Below are positions 53,014 through 61,957 of a stretch of DNA of 64,000 nucleotides, one piece after another. The notes beneath the pieces are model-generated. The model did no database searches. It was not told the DNA's origin and worked only from the letters and a program-made list of their open reading frames with translations. How positions within the stretch are numbered: position 1 is the first letter of the stretch; each line of letters starts with the position of its first letter. Source of the stretch: Sphingosinicella xenopeptidilytica (GTDB taxonomy: Bacteria > Pseudomonadota > Alphaproteobacteria > Sphingomonadales > Sphingomonadaceae); contig NZ_JBHTIK010000005.1 of assembly GCF_042676985.1 (NCBI RefSeq), positions 806,001 to 870,000 of the forward strand, written 5' to 3'. The translations under genes were made by a program, and so were the position numbers.

Positions 53014-54141
53014 TCAAGCCAGGATGTTGCGGTTGACATCTTCGATGCGTGTACAGCCGGTGAGGCTCATCGCAAGCCGCATCTCACGCTCGATGAGATC
53101 AAGAAGAGTTTCAACGCCGCTTTGGCCGCGAGCCGCCAATGCGTACACCCAGGCGCGGCCGAGCAGAACTCCGTGGGCACCGAGCGCGAGCATACGAAGG
53201 ACATCGAGCCCCGTTCGAACGCCGGAGTCCGCCAGTACCGTAAGATCGCTTCCGACAGCTTCCACGATAGCAGGAAGCGCTGCCGTTGTCGAAAGCGCGC
53301 CATCGAGTTGTCGGCCGCCATGATTTGAAACGACGATACCATCTGCGCCCAGATCGCGAGCTGCTCTTGCATCGTCCGGTTCGAGAATCCCCTTGATGAC
53401 GAGAGACCCTTTCCATGTGGATCTGATCCACTCAAGATCCCGCCACTGAATGGATGGGTCGAAGTTTTTGGCGAGCCAGCCCATAAAGTCGGTCAAGCCA
53501 CTGTTAGTACCCAGAATAGGCGCTATATTGCCCAGGCGATGTGGTCTGCCACAAACTCCCACGTCCCATGCCCAGGCTGGCTTTTTGATGGCCTGAAGCA
53601 GCCGTCGGGAGGAAGCGAGGGGGCCGGACATACCTGAATGCGCGTCTCGATAGCGAGCGCCGGGCACCGGCATGTCCACCGTGAAGACAAGGGTTTCGCA
53701 ACCTTCTTCGGCTGCCACCGCGAGAAGGTCGCGCATAAATGCGCGATCGCGGATCACATAGAGCTGGAACCATATTGAACCTGAGCTACGTACGACTTCC
53801 GCGATGTCGCAGACGGAAACGGTCGAGAGGCAAAAGGGGATTTTTCGTGATTGCGCAGCGCGAGCGGCCTGAACCTCCCCGCGTCGAGCATACATGCCTG
53901 TCAGGCCGACAGGTGCCAGACCCACGGGGAGGCCATATTTCTTGCCGAACCAGCGCGTTTCAAGACTGATGTCCGATACATTACGGAGAACGCGCTGGCG
54001 AAGGTGAATTCGCGACAGATCTTCGACATTGCGGCGGAGTGTATCCTCTCCATAGGAGCCGCCATCGATATAGTCGAAAAGAAAGCGTGGCAATCGCCGC
54101 TGAGCGGCGGATCGAAAATCTGCTCCCGAACTTATAATCAT
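53014..54141 (-). CDS. lldD: FMN-dependent L-2-hydroxy acid dehydrogenase (LldD-like)
   Basis: A 375-residue TIM-barrel flavoenzyme of the L-lactate dehydrogenase/glycolate oxidase family. Motifs are FLFDYIDGGSYGEDTLRRN, the FMN-contact LAPVGLTGMYARRGE, IWFQLYV, the catalytic His/Arg in VSNHGGRQLDGALST and the phosphate site LADSGVRTGLDVLRMLALGA. Length agrees with LldD. It oxidises L-lactate or a related 2-hydroxy acid and passes electrons to quinone or oxygen at the membrane. It is the last of a minus-strand series with an LLM oxidoreductase 88 bases upstream. A D-lactate dehydrogenase is encoded in the same series, so both enantiomers could be oxidised. Confidence 0.9.
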   Translation of the reverse strand: MIISSGADFRSAAQRRLPRFLFDYIDGGSYGEDTLRRNVEDLSRIHLRQRVLRNVSDISLETRWFGKKYGLPVGLAPVGLTGMYARRGEVQAARAAQSRKIPFCLSTVSVCDIAEVVRSSGSIWFQLYVIRDRAFMRDLLAVAAEEGCETLVFTVDMPVPGARYRDAHSGMSGPLASSRRLLQAIKKPAWAWDVGVCGRPHRLGNIAPILGTNSGLTDFMGWLAKNFDPSIQWRDLEWIRSTWKGSLVIKGILEPDDARAARDLGADGIVVSNHGGRQLDGALSTTAALPAIVEAVGSDLTVLADSGVRTGLDVLRMLALGAHGVLLGRAWVYALAARGQSGVETLLDLIEREMRLAMSLTGCTRIEDVNRNILA

Positions 54142-54229
54142 GAGTTTTCCGGCGCTATTGGTTGGAGATGGGCGGTCTTCACCAGCTAGGGTCCGTACGT
54201 CAGTTCGGCTTTACAGGCTTCCAGCGCCG

Positions 54230-55438
54230 CTATGCCAGCGACAGAGAAGGATCTGAGGCACCGACCTCTTCCGGGCCGCCGACGCGGCCGAAAGGTCGGC
54301 GAAGCCCCGCTTGCTCCAGAAGAGGCAGCACCTGGCTGTTGAAGCGTTCGATCCCGTCGAGATAATCTACCCAGGTAAAAAGCACGCCGTCCAAGCCTGC
54401 ATGGGATAGCATCTCCAGCCTCGCGGCGATATGGCTCGGGGTTCCCACGAGTGGAAATCCGCCGGCGCCGGCCGCGAACCGATCGCGAACCTGTTCAAGG
54501 AATTCCCGCGAGAGGCCATTTGATTCCTGAGCGGTCTTCTCGATCAAGGCATCGACGCTGGCGCGATTCTGATGAATGACGGAATAATATTTCAGATAGT
54601 CCTCAGCCTCGCGCTGGGTATCGCGCTGGACCACAAACGTATGGGCCCATACCTGTACATCGCGTCCGAACATTTCCCGAGCGAGGCGCTTATAGGATGT
54701 GATACCCTCACGGACATCCTCGGGCTCTTCCGAGGGCAGGCCGATGAAACACACATCGGCGTGTTCGCACGCGAACCGCTTGCCGCGCTCGGAAGTTCCG
54801 GCGTTCATAATGAGGGGACCGCCCCCCTGGACGGGCTTGGGAAGAGAGACCCCGCCGACGATGTCGAAGAACTCGCCATGATGGTCGAACTCTTCAGACG
54901 AACGCCAAAGCATTCTGACGAGCTTCAACCACTCGGCAAGATGCTCGTACCGCTGGGCATGCTCTCGAAGCGGAGCCCCGAACATTTCGAGCTCCGGTCG
55001 ATTCCATCCGCCAACGACGTTCAATGTCAGGCGGCCGTCCGAAATATGATCGATCGTAGCCGTCTGTTTGGCCGCCAGGACGGGATGCATGGACGCTGCG
55101 TGTGAAGTTACGAATATCCCGATCTGTTTTGTAGCCTGCGCGATGCCGGCAGCCCATGTGAAGGGATCAAGGGCATAGGCGGAAACATGATCGGGTTTGT
55201 CCTTGAGATAGCCCTTCCATCTCGCAAACGGCACAATCGCCTCGTAGCCAGCATCATCGACCGCGCATGCCGCGCGCAGCGAGAGGGACCAATCTTGCTG
55301 GTTGGCTTCCGGAACCCGTGTGTGCTGGGCGGTTCCCCGGCCGTTCGTGCAAAAGATACCCAGCTTCAGCTTGTTAGGGCTGCCAATGATCGGGTTGTTC
55401 GTCATATATTTCGCCCAATCGGTGAACGTTTCTTGCAT
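54230..55438 (-). CDS. LLM-class flavin-dependent monooxygenase
   Basis: A 402-residue bacterial luciferase-like (TIM-barrel, F420/FMN) oxidoreductase: KLGIFCTNGRGTA, DDAGYEAIVPFARWKG, DHISDGRLTLNVVGGWNRPE, VSLPKPVQGGGPLIMNAGTS and DGVLFTWVDYLDGIERF. The VGGWN and AGTSERG blocks are typical of the RutA/alkanesulfonate/dimethylsulfone monooxygenase branch that uses reduced FMN. No partner flavin reductase is adjacent. ATG 55438 is taken; ATG 55405 is an alternative. It is between the MBL hydrolase and LldD genes on the same strand, suggesting one oxidative pathway. Substrate unknown. Confidence 0.87.
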   Translation of the reverse strand: MQETFTDWAKYMTNNPIIGSPNKLKLGIFCTNGRGTAQHTRVPEANQQDWSLSLRAACAVDDAGYEAIVPFARWKGYLKDKPDHVSAYALDPFTWAAGIAQATKQIGIFVTSHAASMHPVLAAKQTATIDHISDGRLTLNVVGGWNRPELEMFGAPLREHAQRYEHLAEWLKLVRMLWRSSEEFDHHGEFFDIVGGVSLPKPVQGGGPLIMNAGTSERGKRFACEHADVCFIGLPSEEPEDVREGITSYKRLAREMFGRDVQVWAHTFVVQRDTQREAEDYLKYYSVIHQNRASVDALIEKTAQESNGLSREFLEQVRDRFAAGAGGFPLVGTPSHIAARLEMLSHAGLDGVLFTWVDYLDGIERFNSQVLPLLEQAGLRRPFGRVGGPEEVGASDPSLSLA

Positions 55439-55549
55439 GCTGGCCCGTAATCTCGCGCATAGCTCGGCATGGCTTTCCAGTCGCCTGGCGCCGAGGCGAT
55501 CAAGGCGTTTCACGCCAGGGCATCGCCGTGGCGGCCAAACGTATAGCTA

Positions 55550-56473
55550 TCATGCGGGCGTTCTGGCTTGCGCGGCAACTTCGGCAAACGTCGCCTCATC
55601 AACGATCCAGGCATCACCCTCCGGCTTCAGATAAATGCCGGTCGGACCCGAGAAGTGGGAGCCCAGCAGTAGCGAGTTGCGATCCGCGACACGTTCCAGA
55701 ACAGTTCGCCGGGTGGATCTCGCCATGTCCTGGTTCCAACAGAAATTGTCACCAATGTGCGGGATCGCCACCTGGACAGGGTGATGAATAAGATCGCCGG
55801 TGATGATGGCCTCCTGGCCTTCGGACGAAATCACGATGGCGCAGTGTCCTGGCGTATGGCCGGGCGTCGGTTCAAGACGGACTTCATCCACAATGACGTG
55901 ATCGGCGTCGACGAAGACCGCTAAGCCCGCATCGATGATCGGCCTGATCGAATCGCCCATAACGGCAATGGAATCGCGGTGATCATCCGAGCGAATATGC
56001 TCATACTCCGCTTTTGCGAATATATACCGGGCATTGGGAAATGTCGGCACCCAGGCGCCATCGACAAGCATCGTGTTCCAGCCGCAGTGATCGAGATGAA
56101 GGTGGGTGCAAAGCACATAATCGATGCTCTCGCGCCGCAAGCCCGCAGCTTCGAGACGCTCCAGAAAAGGACCATTGAGCTTGTGGAATTCGGGAATATC
56201 CCGCTCCTTGTCGTTCCCGATGCAGGGATCAACCAGGATACGCTTGCCGCTGGCCTCTATGATGAAGGCCTGGAAGTGCAGCGTGATGTTGCCTTCCTCG
56301 TCCGAAAAATGGGGGCAGAGCCAGTCGTTCCGCTTGACGATCTCGTCCTTCGTGGTCTGGATGAAATCTGCCGGATCTCCATTGAGCGGAGGCAGCTCCA
56401 GAACCCGCGTGATGCGTGCTGCACCGACGGTCCAGCGCCTGAAGGTTTCACTGTTTGTCACATTGGCTGCCAT
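55550..56473 (-). CDS. MBL-fold metallo-hydrolase
   Basis: A 307-residue metallo-beta-lactamase-fold hydrolase. The metal site is CTHLHLDHCGWNT, PTPGHTPGHCAIV, IITGDLIHH and LGSHFSGPTG. The N-terminus (NDWLCPHFSDEEGNITLHFQ) places it in the lactonase/alkyl-hydrolase branch. ATG 56473 has GAGGAG seven bases before it, which excludes the longer open frame. The LLM gene follows after 111 bases on the same strand. It may open a lactone or ester made by the LLM enzyme. Confidence 0.87.
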   Translation of the reverse strand: MAANVTNSETFRRWTVGAARITRVLELPPLNGDPADFIQTTKDEIVKRNDWLCPHFSDEEGNITLHFQAFIIEASGKRILVDPCIGNDKERDIPEFHKLNGPFLERLEAAGLRRESIDYVLCTHLHLDHCGWNTMLVDGAWVPTFPNARYIFAKAEYEHIRSDDHRDSIAVMGDSIRPIIDAGLAVFVDADHVIVDEVRLEPTPGHTPGHCAIVISSEGQEAIITGDLIHHPVQVAIPHIGDNFCWNQDMARSTRRTVLERVADRNSLLLGSHFSGPTGIYLKPEGDAWIVDEATFAEVAAQARTPA

Positions 56474-56838
56474 GGCGGTGCTCCTCAGACTTGTCAGGTT
56501 GCAAGGCTGATGGATCCGCAGCAGCGGCATCGATGTGCCGGCCCGAACCCAATGCGGGCTAGCGTCGGCATCCATGTCCTCTCCAGGCTCAACCTTTTTT
56601 ACCCAAGACGAGCGCCCGATCGCCCCATTTTACCTTCGCCCTTTGCGGCGATCAGTCCAACCGGACATCGAGCACTTCGCAGATGAATGCCGTGTCAAAT
56701 AGTCCCTGGGCGGCCTGGAGGCTACAATGATGCGATTATACCAGCCATAGCCGAACTGCTATGACAGGCCCTTGCTGGTATCGCGGGCGCCCTGTCGGCC
56801 AGATTGCTCCGTGCGATGATCGATTGAGGCATTTCCCG
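56474..56838. other. Intergenic region between dld and the MBL gene
   Basis: No gene or clear signal was seen in these 365 bases. The promoter of the MBL-LLM-LldD genes is probably here. Confidence 0.4.
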
Positions 56839-58557
56839 CTAACCCCAGTGCTCGCGCCTTGAGGTGCCCCCAAGCCCAGGATTAAAGTGGTTTGTCGGGT
56901 CCAGTGCGCGATAATGCTCCATGAGCGTGGGCTTTGCCTCATAGAGATGGCCGACATTGTGCTCGGCTGGATACTCAGCCCCGCGGTCATCGAGGATGTC
57001 GAGCAATTGGCGTTTCACTGCAGCCGCATCAGCGCCCTTGGCTAAAACATAGTCCTGATGAAAGACATGGCAGAAAAAGTGGCCGTAATAGATTTTCTTA
57101 ACGAACTTATCGTCGAGCGGCACAGGAAGCTGCTCGAACCATTCGGCGTCGTTCCGTCGGAGGGCCACATCCAGGGATATGATATCCTCGACTTCCCGTC
57201 CGTGGAGCGCCCGGTACCGCATCGCAGCGCCCGCGATTGCGAACCGATGGAGAAACGCCTTGGCAGCTTCGGCTTCGGTGCATTGAAAAAAATCGCCCGC
57301 TTGGTTCGGATATCGTCTCTCAAGATATTGTTGCGCTTCCGAGATGCCTGTTCCGCCCATCTTGAGAACGAGGTGATGCGCGAAGCGATCACGGTACTGC
57401 CGCATTCGTTGTGGCAGGTGATCGGCAAACAATCTGCCAGCGAGCTGGAGGAGGCGATCGCTGAGATGTTCGGGCAGGACGGGAAGCTTGCGTACTAGCT
57501 CGTCTATGCGTGATTTTAAGGAGAACAGGAGCGGAAGGCGGGCGGTCCCTAACCGCTCGATCGCGATCACCATATCCTTGCCATAAAGCGCCGCAACGTC
57601 GAACGCCTCGCGATGAAAATATTCCCCCGAGATCGGAAGCGCGTTGAAGTCGCGTAACACATCTCGGCGGAGCTGCGCGAGATCGCTGACGCTGCTGCTC
57701 CCGATATAAAAGGTCGCGGTCGCGGCGTCTTTCGGGAAAGTATCCAGGCGCGCCGCAAGCAGCGCCACCCTTCCGGCGCTCCCGGATGCCTCGTATAACC
57801 GGGCCTGATCTGCATTGAAGCGGGCGGGCGTGTGCTCGTCGATTTTTCGCACATGATCGCTATAGTCGCGATCCGATGCCCTGCGGTCGTCTGAAAGCTC
57901 GATATCATCCGGCCCGAAAGTGCCCGCTTCAACCCGACGCAAAATCTCTTCAGGTTCCTCGCCGAGAGTGATGCCCAGATGGTTCACCAGCCGCAGCTGA
58001 CCATCGTTCCCGACCTGCGCGAACAGAGCCATCTCGGTGTAGGCGGGTCCCCGCTGAATGAGGGCGCCACCTGAATTATTGCAGATCCCGCCCAGCACGG
58101 ACGCTCCGATGCATGATGATCCGATTACGGAATGTGGATCACGTCCGAGCGGCTGCAGAAGCGTTTCGAGCTCGTGGAGGGTTGTGCCCGGCAGACAGAC
58201 AACCTGTTGCCCCCCATTGATTAGATGGATGCCCTTGATGCGAAGGGTGTTGATGACGATAACGTGGCGGTCATAGGTCCCATGGGGCGTCGATCCGCCG
58301 GTCAACCCGGTGTTGGCCGACTGCATTATAACGATGGCCCGCGCGTCCACGCAGACGGACAATACGCGCCAGATTTCGACGAGAGTGCCAGGGCGTACAA
58401 CCGCGAGGGCGGGGCCTCCGCCCCAGCGATATCCCGTGGTGAAGCGGCTGGTTCGCGCGGGGCCAGTCAGGACGTGGCGCCTGCCGACGATGTCTTGCAA
58501 AGCGCGGGTCAGCGACTGTGGCGAAGCACGAGGTGCCATCATCGAATCAGTGTTCAT
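56839..58557 (-). CDS. dld: Quinone-dependent D-lactate dehydrogenase
   Basis: A 572-residue FAD enzyme, the same length as Escherichia coli Dld (about 571). The FAD-binding PCMH domain has IMQSANTGLTGGSTP, LPGTTLHELETLLQPLGRDP, and GSSCIGASVLGGICNNSGGA. The membrane-binding C-terminal domain of the Dld type is present (HFFCHVFHQDYVLAKG, NVGHLYEAKPTLMEHYRALD and PTNHFNPGLG). It oxidises D-lactate (or a related D-2-hydroxy acid) at the inner-membrane face and donates electrons to ubiquinone. ATG 58557 is chosen on length; ATGs at 58542 and 58539 are alternatives. Respiratory use of both lactate enantiomers with LldD is plausible. Confidence 0.93.
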   Translation of the reverse strand: MNTDSMMAPRASPQSLTRALQDIVGRRHVLTGPARTSRFTTGYRWGGGPALAVVRPGTLVEIWRVLSVCVDARAIVIMQSANTGLTGGSTPHGTYDRHVIVINTLRIKGIHLINGGQQVVCLPGTTLHELETLLQPLGRDPHSVIGSSCIGASVLGGICNNSGGALIQRGPAYTEMALFAQVGNDGQLRLVNHLGITLGEEPEEILRRVEAGTFGPDDIELSDDRRASDRDYSDHVRKIDEHTPARFNADQARLYEASGSAGRVALLAARLDTFPKDAATATFYIGSSSVSDLAQLRRDVLRDFNALPISGEYFHREAFDVAALYGKDMVIAIERLGTARLPLLFSLKSRIDELVRKLPVLPEHLSDRLLQLAGRLFADHLPQRMRQYRDRFAHHLVLKMGGTGISEAQQYLERRYPNQAGDFFQCTEAEAAKAFLHRFAIAGAAMRYRALHGREVEDIISLDVALRRNDAEWFEQLPVPLDDKFVKKIYYGHFFCHVFHQDYVLAKGADAAAVKRQLLDILDDRGAEYPAEHNVGHLYEAKPTLMEHYRALDPTNHFNPGLGGTSRREHWG

Positions 58558-58651
58558 GACGGCAGCTGAATCCCGGTGGTCGGCGTAGAACGTCCAGATG
58601 CGATCATGAGCCTGGCGCTTCCCTTGAACAATCCGGCTTGGGTGGAGGATT

Positions 58652-59089
58652 TTAGCGGCGGTGATGTTTGAGATCGCCAACGAGTCCGGTCACGATTTGG
58701 CGTGACCGGAAGAGCCATCGTCCATCGACCTTTTCAAATCGGTCATTATACCGTCCGCAGGCGATTGGCTGGAGCGGGAAACCTTCGGTGGCTTGAAAAG
58801 TCGTCACATAGGAACATGCCGAAGCCCCCCGGGGCGGTTCCTCGATCTCGAGTATGATGTTACTCGTAACGTGGCGCGTGCGCGGCGTGCCGTCATCATA
58901 GGTTTTGAGCGCCCTGATCAAGAATGCCTCGACCGCATCGGCACCTGAAGCTGGAGGATTGTCATTGAGCGTGAGTTCTCCGTGACTGAACAGCTGGCCT
59001 GCTCCCGCGTAGTCGCCATCATCGATCAGGAATGCATAGCGCGCCATCAAATTGGTAATGGCGCGCTCGTCACTAACGATATCTGACAT
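58652..59089 (-). CDS. SnoaL-like (NTF2 superfamily) protein
   Basis: A 145-residue cone-fold protein: DERAITNLMARYAFLIDDGD, YAGAGQLFSHGELTL, RTRHVTSNIILEIEE and YNDRFEKVDGRWLFRSRQIV. The pattern matches SnoaL_4 proteins related to ring-hydroxylating dioxygenase small subunits and steroid isomerases. It lies 94 bases upstream of dld and downstream of the second lysR on the same strand. Isomerase or dehydratase activity on a catabolic intermediate is possible; no catalytic residue can be assigned with confidence. Confidence 0.8.
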   Translation of the reverse strand: MSDIVSDERAITNLMARYAFLIDDGDYAGAGQLFSHGELTLNDNPPASGADAVEAFLIRALKTYDDGTPRTRHVTSNIILEIEEPPRGASACSYVTTFQATEGFPLQPIACGRYNDRFEKVDGRWLFRSRQIVTGLVGDLKHHRR

Positions 59090-59228
59090 GTCCTGACCTC
59101 ACGAAAGCGCTGCGATCATAAGGTAGCGACAAGGGCATGCCGCCAGCCGTGACCGACGGTTGATAGTCCATTGCCAGGCAGATCACACCGTCACCCTCCT
59201 GCATGCCGTCGGCCGGCCCAATCGTCAC
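59073..59228 (-). CDS. Possible small protein upstream of the SnoaL-like gene
   Basis: A GTG-started frame of 51 codons reads GPADGMQEGDGVICLAMDYQ, PSVTAGGMPLSLPYDRSAFV and ends RSGHVRYR, overlapping the start of the SnoaL-like gene by 17 bases. It fills the gap between lysR and that gene on the same strand. The ribosome site is weak and I do not recognise a family, so it may equally be the decayed end of a larger gene or chance. Confidence 0.25.
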   Translation of the reverse strand: MTIGPADGMQEGDGVICLAMDYQPSVTAGGMPLSLPYDRSAFVRSGHVRYR

Positions 59229-59245
59229 GATTCTGACCTTGGGTC

Positions 59246-60169
59246 TCAAAGTGCACCTTCGATCAGCGTGACACCCGGCCAGTCGCCGGCGTCCACACGG
59301 GCGCGAATGGTCTGGCGCAAGAGTGCCTCGAACGCATTGACCGCGGCCGTTCTGGGATGGGTGCGCAATGTACTGATCGTCCATGTGACCGAGAGATTCG
59401 CGATTGCCACCGCCTCCATATCATAACGCCTGGAGCCCATCGCGCATCCGGTCATCACCACATAGCCAAGACCGAGCTCGGACAGTTCCAGCATCATTGA
59501 CGCGCTTGTCTTGATTACGACGTTTTGCGAGCGCCCCAGCCGCGCCAGCCGCTGGTCGGTACGTTTGGCCACTACCGTAGCGTTATATTGGCGTATCGTC
59601 GGTCGCTCAGCCAGATCGGCCATGGAAATCTCCTTAAGCTCGGCAAGTCCGCAACCCTTGGGGCCGAACAGATATGCCGCGTCATGAGCAACCGGACTGG
59701 AGTCGATCTCGGGGTCATCCTCGACCATGGTGAGTACCGCAAAGTCAAGATATTGCGATTTGAGCATACCCTCGAGCGTTTCGCTTGAGTCTGCGATAAC
59801 GTTGAGCCGGACATCCGGATACTGCTCGTTGAACTGCTTGACGACCGGTGCGGTGATGCCCTCGGACCAGGACCAAGGCAGGCCCACCGAGAGTTCTCCC
59901 TGAGGCTCGGTCTGCCTTGCCAGCAATTCCTCCGAAAGTATGTCGATGTCCGCCAGGATGGCTTGCGCCCGCGTGGTGAGCAAACGACCCGATTCCGTCA
60001 GCCGCACACCTCGACCATGTCGCATCAAAAGCTTCACGCGCAAATGATTTTCAAGATGCGCGACATGACGGGTGAGCGCCGGCTGTGTGATGTGCAACTC
60101 GCCGGCCGCGCGCGTTATGCTGCCGTGTTCAGCGATTTTCAGGAAATAGCGCAAGCTCAATATGTTCAT
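59246..60169 (-). CDS. LysR-family regulator (copy B of a paralogous pair)
   Basis: A 307-residue LysR regulator with HTH MNILSLRYFLKIAEHGSITR, AAGELHITQPALTRHVAHLE and effector domain from GELSVGLPWSW. ATG 60169 is preceded by AGGGAG, which decides it over the longer open frame. It is the paralog of the regulator at 23277-24191, with the same N-terminus, SSETLEGMLKSQYLDFAVLT and a matching C-terminal TNTLRT-type end. It is divergent from the second acyl-CoA ligase, as copy A is divergent from the crotonase-ligase genes. Both probably respond to related acids or CoA esters. Confidence 0.9.
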   Translation of the reverse strand: MNILSLRYFLKIAEHGSITRAAGELHITQPALTRHVAHLENHLRVKLLMRHGRGVRLTESGRLLTTRAQAILADIDILSEELLARQTEPQGELSVGLPWSWSEGITAPVVKQFNEQYPDVRLNVIADSSETLEGMLKSQYLDFAVLTMVEDDPEIDSSPVAHDAAYLFGPKGCGLAELKEISMADLAERPTIRQYNATVVAKRTDQRLARLGRSQNVVIKTSASMMLELSELGLGYVVMTGCAMGSRRYDMEAVAIANLSVTWTISTLRTHPRTAAVNAFEALLRQTIRARVDAGDWPGVTLIEGAL

Positions 60170-60217
60170 GTCAACTCCCTGGAGGCTTAAATAAGAGCCG
60201 CCCCCAAAGATCAAGCC

Positions 60218-60238
60218 ATAACCGCAATGTTATACCGG
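60218..60238. promoter_or_regulatory. Candidate LysR operator (copy B)
   Basis: ATAACCG (60218-60224) and ATACCGG (60232-60238) lie in the 169-base divergent region between lysR copy B and the ligase. The two half-sites also occur together before lysR copy A (24219-24234), where the second is on the other strand. GTTATACCGGAAAT at 60230-60243 also recurs with one change before the nitroreductase. Confidence 0.45.
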
Positions 60239-60338
60239 AAATGCCGCTATGGGCGCTGTTTGGCGGGGCAGGCAGCGCGTAGCATCGGGGCAGAGTGCGC
60301 CGTTCCGACGGCAGAAGGGCGTTCAACTGGAGTGATAC

Positions 60339-61832
60339 ATGAGTCTTGTCGCGATGGGCGATATCCCCGCCCTGTATGCCGAGCGCCTTGGTGGCGACCG
60401 CCTGTGCGTCGTCCATCAAGATGACCGTCTTTCATGGGGGGACATGGCGACACGCGTCAACCGTCGCGCCTGGGCCCTGAAGCGGCTTGGTATCGGCAAA
60501 GACGATATCGTGGCGCTCGTGCTGCCCAATGAAAATGCGGTATTCGAGCTCTCCTTTGCTCTCTGGAAGCTTGGAGCCACCCCATCGTCCATCTCGGCAC
60601 GGCTGCCGGAGGACGAGCTCAGGGCGGTGCTCGATCTTGCCCGTCCACGTGCCGTCTTCGCGTCCGATCCTGCTATCCGTGCGGCAACGGGGGCGCTGCC
60701 CGCTGACTATGGTCTCGAACAAGGCAGCGATGAGCTGTTACCCTCGACTATCGGAAACCATTGGAAAGCCATGACGTCAGGCGGTTCGTCAGGGCGGCCA
60801 AAGATGATCGTCGACATGGGGCCGGGCGCCGTGAACATCGGTCAGCCCCTGCTCAACCTGCCCCAAGGGGGAACAGTGCTCAACGCTGGCCCGCTCTGCC
60901 ACAATGCGCCGTTCACGTTCATGTCGATGGCGCTGCATCATGGCAACAGCGTCATCAGCATGCCGCGTTTTGATGCTGAGGAAACGCTGCGCCTCATTGA
61001 GCGCCATCGGGTCGCATGGGCAAATTTGGTGCCCACAATGATGAGCCGCATCTGGGCCTTACCCGAAAAAACGCGCTCGCGCTACAATCTTTCCTCGCTT
61101 GAGGCCGTGTGGCACACCGCCGCGCCGATGCCCGCCTGGCTCAAGGAGGCGTGGATCGACTGGATCGGGCCTGAGAAGGTCTGGGAAATCTACGGTGGAA
61201 CCGAGCGACAGGGCAACACTGTCCTGAGTGGCATCGAGTGGCTGACCCATCGCGGGTCCGTCGGGCGCCCGATCAACTGCCATATTCGCATCCTTGGTGG
61301 AAATGGCCAGCAGTTGGGCCCTGGCAAGGTGGGAGAGATCCATTTTTTGCCCTTCACCGGCGCGGGCTCAACCTATCGCTATCTAGGCGCGGAGCCGCAT
61401 CGTTCGGACGATGGCTACGAGACCATCGGCGATTTCGGGTGGCTGGACGAGGACGGGTATCTCTACATTGCCGATCGACGCGCCGATTTGATCTTGCGTG
61501 GTGGCGTGAATGTCTATCCCGCCGAAGTCGAGAATGCGCTGTCGGAGCATCCCGGCGTGGCACTTGCCGTCGTGATCGGCCTACCCGACAGGGACCTCGG
61601 AGCAGTGGTCCATGCTATCGTGAACCCTTCCCAGGACATGCCGGAAGCGCCGACAGCGGAAGCACTGAACGATTTCCTGGCCACCAGGCTCGCGCGTTTC
61701 AAACTGCCCGCAAGTTACGAATTCACCGACGAGCCTCTTCGCGACGAAGCGGGCAAGGTGCGACGTAGCCAGCTGCGCGCCGAAAGAATTTCGGCGCAAT
61801 CGACTCTCGAAAGCGTGCCGTTCCACGGCTGA
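60339..61832 (+). CDS. AMP-forming acyl-CoA ligase (copy B of a paralogous pair)
   Basis: A 497-residue ANL-superfamily ligase. P-loop TSGGSSGRPK, GPLCHNAPF, LVPTMMSRIWALPEKTRSRY, VWEIYGGTERQGNTVL, DFGWLDEDGYLYIADRRAD and the catalytic lysine in DEAGKVRRSQL. It is a close full-length paralog of the ligase at 26056-27522; most motif blocks are the same. It converts a carboxylic acid to its CoA thioester. Here it is followed by a YdjM-like membrane protein, an HSL esterase and an acyl-CoA dehydrogenase. Two copies suggest two related acids or a tandem pathway in which side chain and ring fragments are activated separately. Confidence 0.9.
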   Translation: MSLVAMGDIPALYAERLGGDRLCVVHQDDRLSWGDMATRVNRRAWALKRLGIGKDDIVALVLPNENAVFELSFALWKLGATPSSISARLPEDELRAVLDLARPRAVFASDPAIRAATGALPADYGLEQGSDELLPSTIGNHWKAMTSGGSSGRPKMIVDMGPGAVNIGQPLLNLPQGGTVLNAGPLCHNAPFTFMSMALHHGNSVISMPRFDAEETLRLIERHRVAWANLVPTMMSRIWALPEKTRSRYNLSSLEAVWHTAAPMPAWLKEAWIDWIGPEKVWEIYGGTERQGNTVLSGIEWLTHRGSVGRPINCHIRILGGNGQQLGPGKVGEIHFLPFTGAGSTYRYLGAEPHRSDDGYETIGDFGWLDEDGYLYIADRRADLILRGGVNVYPAEVENALSEHPGVALAVVIGLPDRDLGAVVHAIVNPSQDMPEAPTAEALNDFLATRLARFKLPASYEFTDEPLRDEAGKVRRSQLRAERISAQSTLESVPFHG

Positions 61833-61864
61833 CACCAGCCAACTCTCGCGACGGAAAAACGTCT

Positions 61865-61957
61865 ATGGCATTCATCATCAGCCTCCTTCTCTTCGTCGTG
61901 CTTCTAGGCCTTTCCGATCGCAGGCTGCCCTGGCCTTCGAGCAAAGACGAGAAATGA
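61865..61957 (+). CDS. Possible 30-residue membrane peptide
   Basis: A 30-codon frame: a hydrophobic helix MAFIISLLLFVVLLGLSD followed by a charged tail RRLPWPSSKDEK. The stop overlaps the ATG of the next membrane protein (ATGA), so translation would be coupled. Ribosome site weak (GGAAA). Small one-helix peptides of this kind are often missed; here the layout is suggestive but function is unknown. Confidence 0.5.
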   Translation: MAFIISLLLFVVLLGLSDRRLPWPSSKDEK

